DNA of 64,000 nt from Oceanobacillus caeni (GCF_019037185.1 NZ_JAHHXM010000012.1:1-64000), one strand, 5' to 3'; shown: positions 27,727 to 36,997, numbered from the stretch's first letter. Numbers and translations are program-made. Notes: generated by a model from the sequence alone, not told the origin.

Positions 27727-27770
27727 AAAACTAGGCATTCGCCAAGTCCTTTGGCAAATACCTAGTTTTA
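27727..27770 (+). repeat. Family C-related hairpin
   Basis: AAAACTAGGCATTCGCCAAG pairs with TTTGGCAAATACCTAGTTTT. The GGCATTCGCC arm matches hairpin I of family C. It directly precedes the family A repeat. Confidence 0.55.
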
Positions 27771-27772
27771 CA

Positions 27773-27925
27773 GAACAAAGGCGCAAGCGCCCGTTTAGCG
27801 ACGTACGGACTGGACTGAGCCGTAGGAGATAAAGGAAACACGACGAACGGAGTGAGTCGATGTTGACTTATCGTACGGAGGTGAAGGAAGTCTCGCTAGT
27901 CGCTGGGCGCTGGAGCCGGACGTGG
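27773..27925 (+). repeat. Family A intergenic repeat, copy 2 (core form)
   Basis: Begins GAACAAAGGCGCAAGCGCCC and ends CTGGAGCCGGACGTGG. From GGAGATAAAGGAAACACGAC to its end it is essentially identical to 36265-36362. It lacks the two-hairpin insert found in copies 1 and 4. The gap 27528-28013 otherwise holds only parS and a family C hairpin. Confidence 0.9.
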
Positions 27926-28013
27926 CTATTTCTGTATCTAAGTTAGCCACAGCCATACAAATTTTATAACTTCCTAGACAACAAGCAAGAAAAATTATGT
28001 TTAAATTCGTTCA

Positions 28014-28727
28014 TTATAATGGCATTTTATTTGGTGTGCCAGGCTTTCTTGGATATTTATTTGGTGTTTTTCCTTTTTTGTGAATCAAAATGACATTTCG
28101 CTCACTTTCCTCTTCTGGAAGTAAGAATGTATGTGATTCCTCTACCTCCCCACCTAATAAGTCAATGGCTTTCTTCGCATCCGATAATTCATCTGTTGCT
28201 TGTGCGCCTTTCATTGCAATGAATTTTCCACCCTTTTTAACCAATGGTAGACAAAGTTCACTTAATACCGACATACGCGCAACAGCTCTAGCAGTAACAA
28301 TATCGAATGATTCCCTATGATCCTTATTTTTCCCAAATGTTTCGGCCCGATCATGGTAAAATGCTATGTTTGTTAAGTCTAGTTGAGCTGCAAGATGATT
28401 TAAAAACCCAATACGTTTTTGTAATGAATCAACAATAGTCACCTTTATGTTTGGAAAAACAATTTTCAAAGGAATACTTGGAAAACCAGCTCCCGCTCCA
28501 ACGTCACATAAAGTCTGCTCCTTAGTAAAATCATAAAAAAAGCTAGCAGAAATAGAGTCATAAAAATGTTTTAAATAAACATCTTCTTCACTTGTTAGTG
28601 CGGTTAAATTAATTTTTTCATTCCATTCCACAAGGATTTTATAATACTCGGCAAATTGATCTAGTTGTTTTTTAGTTAATTCTATTCCCTTTTCCTTTAA
28701 GGCATTTTTAAATTGTTCTGGGTTCAT
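28014..28727 (-). CDS. rsmG: 16S rRNA m7G527 methyltransferase RsmG
   Basis: A 237-aa SAM-dependent methyltransferase that modifies G527 of 16S rRNA; loss gives low-level streptomycin resistance. The SAM loop [15 protein letters not shown] lies near residues 74-88, and IVDSLQKR (near 97) and [10 protein letters not shown] (near 146) are family motifs. The basic C-terminus ends in [14 protein letters not shown]. It lies between mnmG and noc as in B. subtilis, but about 200 nt of family C repeat separates it from mnmG. Confidence 0.95.
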   Translation of the reverse strand: MNPEQFKNALKEKGIELTKKQLDQFAEYYKILVEWNEKINLTALTSEEDVYLKHFYDSISASFFYDFTKEQTLCDVGAGAGFPSIPLKIVFPNIKVTIVDSLQKRIGFLNHLAAQLDLTNIAFYHDRAETFGKNKDHRESFDIVTARAVARMSVLSELCLPLVKKGGKFIAMKGAQATDELSDAKKAIDLLGGEVEESHTFLLPEEESERNVILIHKKGKTPNKYPRKPGTPNKMPL

Positions 28728-28754
28728 AGAGTAATAAACTCCTTTATTATACTA

Positions 28755-28884
28755 ATTTGGCAGGTAGGAAAGTATAAGACTTTCTTTCTGGGGCTCCGAT
28801 TACTCGCACCGACGTAAAAATCTGCAAAAGTGCAACTAAGGCATTCACCCAGTCTAATAGTGAATGCCAAGTTTTTTAAAATTT
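28755..28884 (-). repeat. Family C repeat, full copy between mnmG and rsmG
   Basis: On the minus strand: hairpin I CTTGGCATTCAC ... GTGAATGCC, linker TTGCACTTTTGCAGATTTTT, then CGAGTAATCGGAGCCCCAG and hairpin III AAAGTCTTATACTTTC ending in CTGCCAAATT. Stem I pairs (CAC/GTG) differ from those at 55811 (CGC/GCG) and 26450 (CTC/GAG) but keep pairing. Confidence 0.82.
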
Positions 28885-28943
28885 ATGTTACATATGTAAA
28901 GTCGTCCATTAACCGTCTTTGGCTAATGGACAAATTCATTCTA

Positions 28944-30830
28944 TTAATTAGCGACTCTTGCTATATTTCCTTGTTCAATATACACAAGTAAAATGGAAAT
29001 ATCAGCTGGGTTTACCCCTGAAATTCGTGATGCTTGACCAATAGACAATGGTTGGATTTTCTTTAGTTTTTGTCTAGCTTCTGTTGCTAAACCACTAATA
29101 GCATCATAATCAATGTTTTCTGGGATCTTCTTATCCTCCATTTTTAGCATACGTCTTACTTGGTCGATTGCCTTTTTAATATACCCTTCATATTTAATTT
29201 GAATACCTACTTGATCTTTTACTTCATTATTTAACTCAGGGTTCGACTCAATGATTCCTTCGATATTTTCATATTCGAGTTCCGGTCTCTTCAATAAATC
29301 ATACGCTTTTGTCGGCTCTTTTAATGGTGATGCCCCTGCTTCACTCATCATTTGTAAGACTGTTTCGGTTGGTTTAATCGTTACTGTTTTCAAGCGAGCT
29401 TTTTCTTCCTCAATTAAACGTTTTTTGTTAAGGAATTTTTCATAGCGTTCTTCCGAAATTAAACCAATTTCATATCCTATATCTGTTAAACGTAAATCTG
29501 CATTATCATGTCTTAGCAATAAACGATATTCCGCACGAGAAGTTAATAAACGATAGGGTTCGTTCGTTCCTTTAGTAACAAGGTCATCAATCATAACCCC
29601 AATATAACCTTGTGATCTATCTAAAATAATAGGCTCTTTCTCAAATACTTTTCTAACTGCATTAATACCAGCCATAATACCTTGACCAGCTGCTTCTTCA
29701 TATCCAGATGTACCATTAATTTGTCCAGCTGTAAATAGTCCGGGGATTGCCTTTGTTTCAAGTGTTGGCCATAATTGTGTTGGAACTACTGCATCATATT
29801 CAATGGCATAACCAGGACGCATGATTTCAGCATTTTCTAAACCAGGAATAGAACGGACAAGCTTATGCTGAACCGCCTCTGGTAATGAGGTAGACAATCC
29901 TTGTACATAAACCTCTTCTGTGTTTCTTCCTTCAGGTTCTAAAAACACTTGATGACGAGGTTTATCATTAAAACGAACAATTTTATCTTCAATAGATGGG
30001 CAATAACGTGGACCTGTTCCTCGTTTAGCCCCTGAATACATAGCAGATAACCCTAAATTATCGTTAATAACTTGGTGAGTAAATTCATTCGTATAAGTTA
30101 ACCAACATGGGATTTGTTCAACCAAATTTTCCGTTGTTTCATATGAAAAATATTTAGGATTTTCATCCCCTGGTTGAATCTCCGTTTTGGAATAATCAAT
30201 CGTATGATGGTTTACACGTGGTGGAGTTCCCGTTTTAAATCTAACCAATTCCAATCCTAATGCTTCTAAATTACTTGATAATTTAAGGGATGGACGTTGG
30301 TTGTTTGGACCACTTTCATATTCAAGGTCCCCCATCAATACTTTACCACGCATGTATGTCCCAGTAGTCAAAATAACTGCATCTGCATAATAAGCAGCAT
30401 GAGTTTCTGTTATAACTCCTTTACATACCCCGTCTTCTACAATAATTTCTTCCACCATTGCCTGACGTATAGTTAAATTCTTTTCATTTTCAATTAACTT
30501 TTTCATTTCTCTACTATATAAAGCTTTATCCGCTTGTGCACGCAATGCCTGTACTGCGGGGCCCTTCCCAGTATTTAGCATACGCATTTGAATATAGGTT
30601 TTATCAATCATTTTGCCCATGATTCCACCTAGAGCATCCACTTCACGAACAACAATACCTTTTGCAGGACCCCCAATGGATGGATTACATGGCATAAAAG
30701 CGATCATATCTAAATTTAGTGTGAGCATTAATGTCTTTGCTCCCATTCGTGCTGCCGCAACACCAGCTTCTACACCAGCATGACCAGCACCTACAACGAT
30801 GACATCATAACGTCCTGCATTGTATGTCAT
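28944..30830 (-). CDS. mnmG: tRNA uridine-34 modification enzyme MnmG (GidA)
   Basis: A 628-aa FAD protein that with MnmE adds carboxymethylaminomethyl to U34 of certain tRNAs. The N-terminal dinucleotide fold has [12 protein letters not shown] (residues 11-22). The motifs [11 protein letters not shown] (near 48), TGTYMRG (near 156) and [21 protein letters not shown] (near 365-385, family FAD motif) are intact, and the helical C-terminal tRNA-binding region is full length. Downstream of mnmE, separated by a 240-nt family B repeat. Confidence 0.97.
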   Translation of the reverse strand: MTYNAGRYDVIVVGAGHAGVEAGVAAARMGAKTLMLTLNLDMIAFMPCNPSIGGPAKGIVVREVDALGGIMGKMIDKTYIQMRMLNTGKGPAVQALRAQADKALYSREMKKLIENEKNLTIRQAMVEEIIVEDGVCKGVITETHAAYYADAVILTTGTYMRGKVLMGDLEYESGPNNQRPSLKLSSNLEALGLELVRFKTGTPPRVNHHTIDYSKTEIQPGDENPKYFSYETTENLVEQIPCWLTYTNEFTHQVINDNLGLSAMYSGAKRGTGPRYCPSIEDKIVRFNDKPRHQVFLEPEGRNTEEVYVQGLSTSLPEAVQHKLVRSIPGLENAEIMRPGYAIEYDAVVPTQLWPTLETKAIPGLFTAGQINGTSGYEEAAGQGIMAGINAVRKVFEKEPIILDRSQGYIGVMIDDLVTKGTNEPYRLLTSRAEYRLLLRHDNADLRLTDIGYEIGLISEERYEKFLNKKRLIEEEKARLKTVTIKPTETVLQMMSEAGASPLKEPTKAYDLLKRPELEYENIEGIIESNPELNNEVKDQVGIQIKYEGYIKKAIDQVRRMLKMEDKKIPENIDYDAISGLATEARQKLKKIQPLSIGQASRISGVNPADISILLVYIEQGNIARVAN

Positions 30831-30855
30831 ATATTTTCATCCTCTCTATAAGAAT

Positions 30856-31099
30856 ATGTTCAAAAAGTCCGGTGAAAATGACACTTCGACGTTTCTAGTT
30901 GGCAAGACACACCGTTCCCTACGTATTAACTGCATACGTTCCGGTAACGGGAGCTACGCCGCCTCGAACTGCGACGCACAGGACGTGCTAGTGTCGGCGT
31001 TGCAACAAATCTTTACGGTGGGGCGAGTAATCGGAGCCCCAGGACGTTGCGACTTTAGCCGACCTCGGTCCTTTTCATCCTCCCTTTTGAACAACCACT
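30856..31099 (+). repeat. Family B intergenic repeat, copy 2 (long form)
   Basis: The longest family B copy, between mnmG and mnmE. Ends are TGTTCAAAAAGTCCGG and CCCTTTTGAACAACC, which are inverted repeats. Inside, 30993-31063 folds as outer stem GTCGGC/GCCGAC, inner stem GCAAC/GTTGC with GTT opposite GACTTTA, and an apical hairpin GGGGC-GAGTAATCGGA-GCCCC that is shared with family C. Confidence 0.9.
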
Positions 31100-31106
31100 A
31101 TTATTT

Positions 31107-32486
31107 TTATTTTCCTAAACAAAATTGTGAAAATAATTGATCAATCAAACTATCACTAGCTGTATCACCTATAATTTCACCAAGAAATTCCCATGTTCTT
31201 GTCACATCTATTTGAACAATATCTAAAGGCATCCCAAGTTCAATGCCCTCCATCGCATCTTCTAAGGCTTTTTTGGCTTTATTTAATAGTTGTATATGTC
31301 GAACATTTGAAACATACGTCATATCGCCAGCATCAATTTCACCAGAAAAGAACGTGTTGGCAATAGCCTTTTCCAATTCGTTAATACCTTCCTCTTGTAA
31401 TAATGAGGTAGTAACCAATAGTTTACCATGAGCAAGTTCTTTAACCTGCTCCAGATCGAGTTTTTTCTCCAAGTCTGTTTTATTTACGATTACGATATAT
31501 TCTAGACCTTTTACTGCTTCGAATAATCGAATATCTTCTTCAGATAGTTCTTCATTATAATTCAAAACAAATAAAATGAGATCTGATTCTTTTAATACTT
31601 GTCTTGATCGTTCCACACCAATTCTTTCAACAATATCCTCTGTTTCTCGGATACCAGCTGTGTCTATTAATCGTAATGGAACCCCTCTTACATTTACATA
31701 TTCTTCTATAATATCACGGGTAGTGCCCGGAACCTCTGTAACAATTGCTTTATTTTCTTGAACAAGTGTATTCATTAAAGAAGATTTCCCTACGTTTGGT
31801 CTACCTATAATAGCAGTTCCAAGACCTTCTCGTAAAATTTTCCCTTGTTTTGCTACTTCTAAAAGCTTTTCTATTTCAGCATGAACTTCTTTCGTTTTTG
31901 TTCGCATCATTTCATGCGACATTTCTTCCACATCATCGTATTCTGGATAATCAATATTTACCTCAACATGAGCAACCGTTTCTAGTAAATCTTGTCGTAA
32001 ACGTTGAATGAGACCTGATAATCTACCATCCATTTGTTTTAATGCCACATTCATTGCTTTATCTGTTTTGGCTCGAATTAAATCCATTACTGCTTCCGCC
32101 TGAGATAAGTCAATTCGTCCATTTAAAAATGCTCTTTTCGTAAACTCACCCGGTTCTGCAAGTCTAGCACCATTCGATAATAATAAATCTAAAATACGAT
32201 TAACTGCCACCATACCACCATGACAATTGATTTCTACTACATCTTCGCGAGTAAATGTCTTAGGCGCATGCATGATGGAAACCATCACTTCATCCACTAA
32301 TTCCTTCGTTTCCGGATTGATGATTTTCCCATAATTAATCGTATGCGAATCCACATTCAATAAATCTTTCCCCTTAAATACCTTAGCCGTTATTTGAATT
32401 GCTTCTTTCCCACTTAATCTAACAATCGCAATGGCCCCTTCACCAATTGGGGTTGAAATTGCAGTAATTGTATCTGCCTCCATCAT
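31107..32486 (-). CDS. mnmE: tRNA-modification GTPase MnmE (TrmE)
   Basis: A 459-aa GTPase and partner of MnmG. An N-terminal folate-binding domain ([17 protein letters not shown], residues about 9-25) precedes a helical domain and a G domain with P-loop GRPNVGKSS (near 225), TTRD switch (near 250), DTAGIRET (near 270) and NKTDLE (near 335). The family C-terminal FCLGK is present. I choose ATG 32486 with GGAGGTGA 8 nt upstream over a start 6 codons earlier. Confidence 0.96.
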   Translation of the reverse strand: MMEADTITAISTPIGEGAIAIVRLSGKEAIQITAKVFKGKDLLNVDSHTINYGKIINPETKELVDEVMVSIMHAPKTFTREDVVEINCHGGMVAVNRILDLLLSNGARLAEPGEFTKRAFLNGRIDLSQAEAVMDLIRAKTDKAMNVALKQMDGRLSGLIQRLRQDLLETVAHVEVNIDYPEYDDVEEMSHEMMRTKTKEVHAEIEKLLEVAKQGKILREGLGTAIIGRPNVGKSSLMNTLVQENKAIVTEVPGTTRDIIEEYVNVRGVPLRLIDTAGIRETEDIVERIGVERSRQVLKESDLILFVLNYNEELSEEDIRLFEAVKGLEYIVIVNKTDLEKKLDLEQVKELAHGKLLVTTSLLQEEGINELEKAIANTFFSGEIDAGDMTYVSNVRHIQLLNKAKKALEDAMEGIELGMPLDIVQIDVTRTWEFLGEIIGDTASDSLIDQLFSQFCLGK

Positions 32487-32536
32487 TACCTTCACCTCCA
32501 ACATTTCCTCAACACTAATCTATATTATAAAGAAAA

Positions 32537-32676
32537 CTTCCATCAGTAGGAGTTGCCCTTCATCCCCACTGATGGTTAATTGTACTTATCGAACCTTTAT
32601 GGGCAGTTGACCTACCACCTACTCTATTTCCCTAGAAACTTGAAGTGGAAGTCTTACTGCCCGTTTAAGTGGATAA
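32537..32676 (+). repeat. Family D intergenic repeat, copy 1
   Basis: It shares blocks with 63469-63577: CTTCCATCAGT, CCTTCATCC, CTGATGGTTA, GAAGTGGAAGTCTTACT and CCCGTTTAAGTGGATAAA. CATCAG pairs with CTGATG, and GGGCAGT with ACTGCCC, giving two hairpins. Confidence 0.75.
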
Positions 32677-32733
32677 ACTTTAAATTTTAGTCTCTAACAT
32701 AATAGGATAACACATAAATTCAAAATAATAAAC

Positions 32734-32791
32734 TTATCCACAATAATCGGTATAAAAACAATCAATAAATATATTATCAACATGTGGATAA
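32734..32791. promoter_or_regulatory. Cluster of DnaA boxes between mnmE and the SASP gene
   Basis: Exact boxes TTATCCACA (32734-32742) and TGTGGATAA (32783-32791) plus TTATCAACA (32774-32782, one mismatch). B. subtilis has a DnaA-box cluster between trmE and jag, the same interval. The rest of the gap 32487-32885 contains the family D repeat and a terminator. Confidence 0.75.
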
Positions 32792-32851
32792 TATTTCAGA
32801 CACTTTATTATAACGCCCTATAAAAAATTATCAACCATATATTTTTCCATT

Positions 32852-32882
32852 AAAAAGCTCTGCAATTTTTTGCAGAGCTTTA
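32852..32882 (-). terminator. Terminator after the SASP gene
   Basis: AAAGCTCTGCAA pairs with TTGCAGAGCTTT; the minus-strand read ends in TTTTTAATGG. Confidence 0.82.
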
Positions 32883-32885
32883 ATC

Positions 32886-33134
32886 TTATTTATTTAATTC
32901 GTTTTTAGCCATTTGTACCAATTCTTTAACCATGTTTCCACCAATATTTCCGCCAATCTTACCAGCATCTTTTGCTTTTATATTTCCGTTATAACCGTTG
33001 CTTAGCGGAATACCATGTTCTTTAGCAACCTCATATTTAGCTTGGTCTGGACTATTCGCTTCTGTTACTTTTGCTTTAAGTTGATCAAGGCCATTTCTAG
33101 CTTCTGGGACAAGAATTTTATTTTTCTTTGCCAT
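32886..33134 (-). CDS. Alpha/beta-type small acid-soluble spore protein
   Basis: An 82-aa DNA-binding spore protein. Family blocks are ILVPEARNGLDQLKAKV (near 7-23), the germination-protease site KYEVAKEHGI (near 34-43) and GNIGGNMVKELVQMAK (near 63-78). It coats spore DNA in the A-like form and protects it from UV. ATG 33134 has AAAGGTGG upstream. First to be expected under forespore sigma G; a separate monocistronic unit with its own terminator. Confidence 0.93.
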   Translation of the reverse strand: MAKKNKILVPEARNGLDQLKAKVTEANSPDQAKYEVAKEHGIPLSNGYNGNIKAKDAGKIGGNIGGNMVKELVQMAKNELNK

Positions 33135-33175
33135 TTTATCCACCTTTTCCCTATTATTGAACACCTCTTTGACAA

Positions 33176-33367
33176 TTACTCTCTTGGTAATTTCCCATCC
33201 TTACCATCGGTTATATTATGTTCTTCTATTGATCCTTCCATATACGAATCAGAAACTTGTTCATGGGTCTCTGCCATCCCTTTTGAAAGCTGGTCATTAC
33301 TATGATAATCCGAATGCTGATACGTCTTATCTCCTACTACCGATTTTGTTCTATCCTTTTTAGGCAT
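33176..33367 (-). CDS. Small hydrophilic protein, YozQ/DUF4025-like
   Basis: A 63-aa hydrophilic, charged protein containing KGMAETHEQVSDSYMEGSIE (residues 29-48), which resembles the conserved core of the DUF4025 (YozQ) family of Bacillaceae. Such proteins are often sporulation-associated, and the neighbouring SASP gene fits that. It overlaps the upstream 92-aa gene by 8 nt, so the two form a small operon. ATG at 33367. Confidence 0.65.
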   Translation of the reverse strand: MPKKDRTKSVVGDKTYQHSDYHSNDQLSKGMAETHEQVSDSYMEGSIEEHNITDGKDGKLPRE

Positions 33368-33638
33368 GTCCAGTTCCTCCGTATTCTAAAATATTTAAGA
33401 TGTTAGAGAGATCGTCTAATAATAAATCCATTTCCTCTTCTTTTAACATGATAGGTATTTGATCATTCACTGTGAGCATAAAGCTATCCTGTTGTTTCGC
33501 TAAATAATTACGTAATTGAATAAGCTGGGTTAAAGACAATTCAGATCCTGTTTCCATACTTTTTACTTGTGTTAAATAAAAGTTCTCATTGTCTTCAAGA
33601 AATTCCCCACTAAATATATCTCCGTTATATTGCTCCAT
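33360..33638 (-). CDS. Hypothetical acidic protein (92 aa)
   Basis: A small acidic, soluble protein with no membrane segment: MEQYNGDIFSGEF at the start, a helical middle (LTQLIQLRNYLAKQQDSF) and an acidic EEEMDLLLDDL stretch near residues 67-77. AAAAAGGAGTTTTTT precedes the ATG. It overlaps the next gene, which suggests translational coupling. I do not recognise the family. Probably the first gene of a two-gene unit ahead of the SASP gene. Confidence 0.65.
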   Translation of the reverse strand: MEQYNGDIFSGEFLEDNENFYLTQVKSMETGSELSLTQLIQLRNYLAKQQDSFMLTVNDQIPIMLKEEEMDLLLDDLSNILNILEYGGTGHA

Positions 33639-33755
33639 AAAAAAAACTCCTTTTTCAATTAATCATTATGCATAGTATTAGATTTATCTCCTATTGCATT
33701 CATAATGTGAAAAAGGAATTTGATATTAATTTATGCTAATTAGCGATTTTTAAAC

Positions 33756-33785
33756 AAAAAACCTTGGAGATCTTCCAAGGTTTTA
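33756..33785 (-). terminator. Terminator of the rnpA-yidC-jag transcript
   Basis: AAAACCTTGGA pairs with TCCAAGGTTTT around GATCT. It lies downstream of jag and of the short family A repeat; A and T runs on both sides. Confidence 0.82.
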
Positions 33786-33831
33786 AAAGTAAGTATTAGA
33801 TTTAGTTTGTTTAAGCTTTTCTTAAGAATCG

Positions 33832-33890
33832 CCACGTCCAGCCCGTACGTCTCGTTTTTAGCCTGTAAGGGGGCTTCCGCTTTTGTTCTT
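33832..33890 (-). repeat. Family A intergenic repeat, copy 3 (truncated)
   Basis: On the minus strand it begins at the jag stop codon with GAACAAAAGCGGAAGC and ends GACGTACGGGCTGGACGTGG. Both ends of the family are kept but the middle is deleted. As at htrC, the left end abuts the stop codon exactly. Confidence 0.75.
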
Positions 33891-34506
33891 AAGATGGTTT
33901 AATTACAATATGACGATGTGGTTCTTGACCATCGGAACAAGTCGAAACTTCGGGGATGTCCTGTAAAACACTATGGATAATTTTCCGCTCATAAGCTGGC
34001 ATTGGTTCAAGAGCAACTTTCGTCTTTGTACGAATAACTTTATCCGCCATTCGTGAAGCTAATGATTCCAATGTTTCTCTTCTTCTCTCCCGATAGCCTT
34101 CCGCATCTAATGTTACAGTGTAATACTTTTTACTATTTTTATTAATCACAAGTCGAACTAAATATTGAAGTGCATTTAATGTTTGTCCTCGTTTTCCGAT
34201 AATAATTGCAAGATTTCCCCCATTTAACTCAAATGTTACATGCTTTCCATCTACTGTTGTATTTATATGAACATCCAGATTCATATTAGCTGTCACTTGT
34301 TTAATATAGTTTTCAGCCTCTTCAATTGGATCAGGTAACATTTCAACTTTTACAATGGCAGGCTTTGCACCAAATAAACCCAATATTCCCTTCTTGCCTT
34401 CATCAATAATGGTAATTTCCACTTGGTCTTTCGTGGTGTTTAACTGCTCTAATGCTGATTGGACCGCCTCTTCAACTGTTTGTCCACTAGCAGTTATCTC
34501 TTTCAC
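33889..34506 (-). CDS. jag: RNA-binding protein Jag (KhpB/EloR)
   Basis: A 205-aa protein with an N-terminal Jag_N domain (residues 1-50), a KH domain with IIGKRGQTLNALQYL (near 105-119) and an R3H domain at the C-terminus (RRRETLESLASRMADKVI ... EPMPAYERKIIH). It binds RNA, probably with KhpA, and influences cell elongation and division. Start overlaps the yidC stop by 4 nt. Its last codons lie at the edge of a family A repeat. Confidence 0.95.
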   Translation of the reverse strand: MKEITASGQTVEEAVQSALEQLNTTKDQVEITIIDEGKKGILGLFGAKPAIVKVEMLPDPIEEAENYIKQVTANMNLDVHINTTVDGKHVTFELNGGNLAIIIGKRGQTLNALQYLVRLVINKNSKKYYTVTLDAEGYRERRRETLESLASRMADKVIRTKTKVALEPMPAYERKIIHSVLQDIPEVSTCSDGQEPHRHIVIKPS

Positions 34507-35282
34507 TTTTTAACTCCTCCACTATTATTGTTACTCATCAAAGGTTTATTGATAAGAATAGTTTGTAAAATCATGAAGACATTACCAGTTGCCCAATATA
34601 AAGCTAACGCAGCTGGGAACATGAATGCCATAACCGTAATCATAATTGGCATCACATATAACATCATTTTCATCTGCATTGCTACTTGTGGGTTAGAGTT
34701 TGCAGATGTATTAGTTGACATCATTAATTTGGATTGGAAAAAAGTAAGAATACCTGTAATAAATGGTAAAATATTATCTGGTGATCCTAATTCAAACCAT
34801 AGAAAGCTATAGTTACTAATTTCATAAGTACGAACAATCGCATGGTACATCGCAATTAAAATCGGCATTTGAACGATAATTGGCAAACAACCTGCGAGTG
34901 GATTTACATTATGCTCTTGCATTAACTTCATTGTTTCTTGTTGAAGCTTTTGTTGAGTGTTAGCATCTTTAGAGCTATACTTCTTCTGAATTTCTTGTAA
35001 TTTAGGTTGAACTTCCTGCATTGCTTTTGAACTTTTGATTTGCTTCACACTTAAAGGTAATATCAAAAGTCTAAGGAAAATAGTAACAATAATAATAGAT
35101 AGACCATAACTATTGTTAAATATTTGGGCTATTTTAATAATTACCCATGAAAGCGGATAAACAAAAACCTCATTCCAAATACCTTCACTTTCTGACGTTA
35201 TCGGTTGGCCAGTTTGCGTACAGCCGGCGAGTAGTACGACCAATCCAACGAAAGCCAGAAGCAATAAATACTTCTTGCGCAA
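34503..35282 (-). CDS. yidC: Membrane protein insertase YidC (SpoIIIJ-type)
   Basis: A 259-aa lipoprotein insertase. The signal ends at lipobox LLAGC (Cys21), followed by five membrane helices and the hydrophilic cytoplasmic loop (about 80-120). The helix segments SIIIVTIFLRLLILPLSVKQ (near 63-82, with the catalytic-groove Arg) and AGCLPIIVQMPILIAMY (near 134) are the family signature. Between rnpA and jag this corresponds to SpoIIIJ, which is also needed for forespore development. Confidence 0.95.
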   Translation of the reverse strand: MRKKYLLLLAFVGLVVLLAGCTQTGQPITSESEGIWNEVFVYPLSWVIIKIAQIFNNSYGLSIIIVTIFLRLLILPLSVKQIKSSKAMQEVQPKLQEIQKKYSSKDANTQQKLQQETMKLMQEHNVNPLAGCLPIIVQMPILIAMYHAIVRTYEISNYSFLWFELGSPDNILPFITGILTFFQSKLMMSTNTSANSNPQVAMQMKMMLYVMPIMITVMAFMFPAALALYWATGNVFMILQTILINKPLMSNNNSGGVKK

Positions 35283-35365
35283 TTCTTTTCCTCCTCAAAT
35301 AAACACGGATATATACTAATTGATATTTTATATTAAAAAGACATAACTTTCTATTTTAAACTTAA

Positions 35366-35446
35366 ACAACTTGGCATTTACCAAGCCTTTAAACAAATGC
35401 CTTGTTGCACTTATGAAATGGGAAGGACTTTATACCTAACCAAAAC
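35366..35446 (+). repeat. Family C repeat, shortened copy
   Basis: Hairpin I (CTTGGCATTTACC ... AAATGCCTTG) is followed by TTGCACTTATG and GGGAAGGACTTTATA, matching the start and end of 55811-55936. The middle hairpin with the GAGTAATCGGA loop is missing. Confidence 0.65.
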
Positions 35447-35448
35447 AT

Positions 35449-35790
35449 TTACCTTTTTAATAAACGTTCTTTATATAAAAGATGGGTTAAACTCTTTTTT
35501 ACTTCTTCATACCCCATATCTTTCGTCTGATTTCTAGCAATAATTACGATATCATGTGGGTATTTTATTTGACCTTCCAATTCTTGAAAAGCTTGACGCA
35601 AATATCTTTTAATTCTATTACGTGTCACAGCATTTCCGATTTTTTTACCGACCGAAAGTCCAACTCTAAAATGACTCTGTCCAGGTTTTTCTATGTAGTA
35701 AATAACAAGCTGACGGTTAGCAAAGGATTTACCTTTTTTAAACACAAACTGGAATTCCTCATTATTTTTAATACGAAATCTTTTTTTCAT
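35449..35790 (-). CDS. rnpA: Ribonuclease P protein component RnpA
   Basis: A 113-aa basic protein that assists the RNase P RNA in maturing tRNA 5' ends. The family motif [19 protein letters not shown] (near 54-72) is intact. ATG 35790 with AGGTGG 5 nt upstream is chosen; a GTG three codons earlier is part of that ribosome binding site. Position between rpmH and yidC is universal. Confidence 0.95.
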   Translation of the reverse strand: MKKRFRIKNNEEFQFVFKKGKSFANRQLVIYYIEKPGQSHFRVGLSVGKKIGNAVTRNRIKRYLRQAFQELEGQIKYPHDIVIIARNQTKDMGYEEVKKSLTHLLYKERLLKR

Positions 35791-35872
35791 TCTTACCACC
35801 TATCTAACCCTTACAAGCCTGTCCTATTTGTTTTTAATATGTACAATCTTTCATTAATGTAATGATATGTAG

Positions 35873-35898
35873 AAAAAGACCACTGAGTCAACAGTGGC

Positions 35899-35899
<1 letters not shown>
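35873..35899 (-). terminator. Partial terminator between rpmH and rnpA
   Basis: GCCACTG pairs with CAGTGGT (read on minus) and is followed by CTTTTTC. The stem touches the rpmH stop codon. It probably makes rpmH transcripts more abundant than rnpA. Confidence 0.65.
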
Positions 35900-36033
<134 letters not shown>

Positions 36034-36150
36034 TTATCTTGCACCTCCCTAAGGGAAAACTTCATATCTAAAATTAATGTTCATAACTTATCTATCAGAC
36101 AGTCTTTGTAATTATACGTAATTTCTAGGTGATTTGTCAAATCTATTTTT

Positions 36151-36366
36151 GAACAAAGGCGAAAGCGCCCGTTTAGCGACGTACGGACTGCGCCTGGCCA
36201 TGCCAGGTGGTCCGATGTTGCCGCGCAAAGCGGCGGTTTTAATCGGACATTCCACTTCCGCAGGAGATAAAGGAAACACGACGAACGGAGTGAGTCGATG
36301 TTGACTTATCGTACGGAGGTGAAGGAAGTCTCGCTAGTCGCTGGGCGCTGGAGCCGGACGTGGTCC
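36151..36366 (+). repeat. Family A intergenic repeat, copy 4 (with two-hairpin insert)
   Basis: Begins GAACAAAGGCGAAAGCGCCC and ends GGAGCCGGACGTGG. The insert 36192-36248 contains hairpin CCTGGC/GCCAGG and a second structure: outer stem GTCCGAT/ATCGGAC, inner stem GCCGC/GCGGC with loop GCAAA, and GTT opposite GGTTTTA. The same fold with different stem bases occurs in copy 1, but inserted at another place in the core. Confidence 0.9.
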
Positions 36367-36407
36367 TCCCTATGACAAGATTTAATAAGCTATTTTTTTA
36401 TACTTTC

Positions 36408-36540
36408 TTTTCAAAAAGTTCAATGGAAATAATACTTCGAAGTTTCTAGTTGGCTCACTTTTCTGGAATGAAGTGCACTTGCTCATCTATTAACTATATA
36501 CATTACGCTTTTAGTCGACCTCGCTTCATCCTTCTTTTTA
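36408..36540 (+). repeat. Family B intergenic repeat, diverged copy 3
   Basis: Alignable by eye to 30858-31095: TTCAAAAAGTTCAATGGAAA, TACTTCGAAGTTTCTAGTTG, TATTAACTATATAC and TTTTAGTCGACCTCG. It lies in the rpmH side of oriC, before the first DnaA box. Decay suggests an old insertion. Confidence 0.65.
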
Positions 36541-36657
36541 ATCACCCACTTAAAGCTCCTTCAATTGAACATCCTTTACTCCAAATTAATATCCTCACTC
36601 AGATCCACCCAAATATTTTAACTTCCCCCAAAACGCCTATATATTTCAATTAATTTT

Positions 36658-36997
36658 TTATCCACAATCCTATCTTAACAAAAAATCGACAATATTTTTC
36701 TATCCACAACAATTATCGACAAGTAAATAACAAAATATAGTAGTGTGGATAGTGTTTTTGCACAAGTAGTTGTCTTTGTGGATAAGTGTTCAAAAACCAT
36801 TGCACATCTAGTTTTTTTTTGTTATCATATTAATGTTTTCACTTGTGGAAAAAATAACTGGTAAATAATTTATCCACAAACTGTGAATAAGCTGTGGATA
36901 TTTATTAACACCCTATATAACAATTTTATAAACATACATGTGGATAACGTATATAACCTTTTCTAACCCTTCTTTATTCATATTTTAATTATCCACA
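36658..36997. other. oriC: oriC left part: DnaA-box array upstream of dnaA
   Basis: Exact boxes: TTATCCACA at 36658, 36870 and 36989; TGTGGATAA at 36777 and 36939. One-mismatch boxes: CTATCCACA 36700, TGTGGATAG 36744, TGTGAATAA 36882, TGTGGATAT 36893. At least nine boxes lie in 340 nt, in both orientations, within very AT-rich DNA between rpmH and dnaA, the usual incA/incB position of the bipartite Bacillus origin. DnaA-box binding here also autoregulates dnaA. Confidence 0.93.

Noticed and set aside
30820-31140. Open frame of 106 codons across the mnmG-mnmE gap
   Set aside because: It consists of the long family B repeat and has no ribosome binding site.
36151-36366. Family A repeat considered as an insertion-sequence remnant
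   Set aside because: No transposase coding sequence or IS-type terminal repeats are visible; the element is too short and shows modular hairpins instead.
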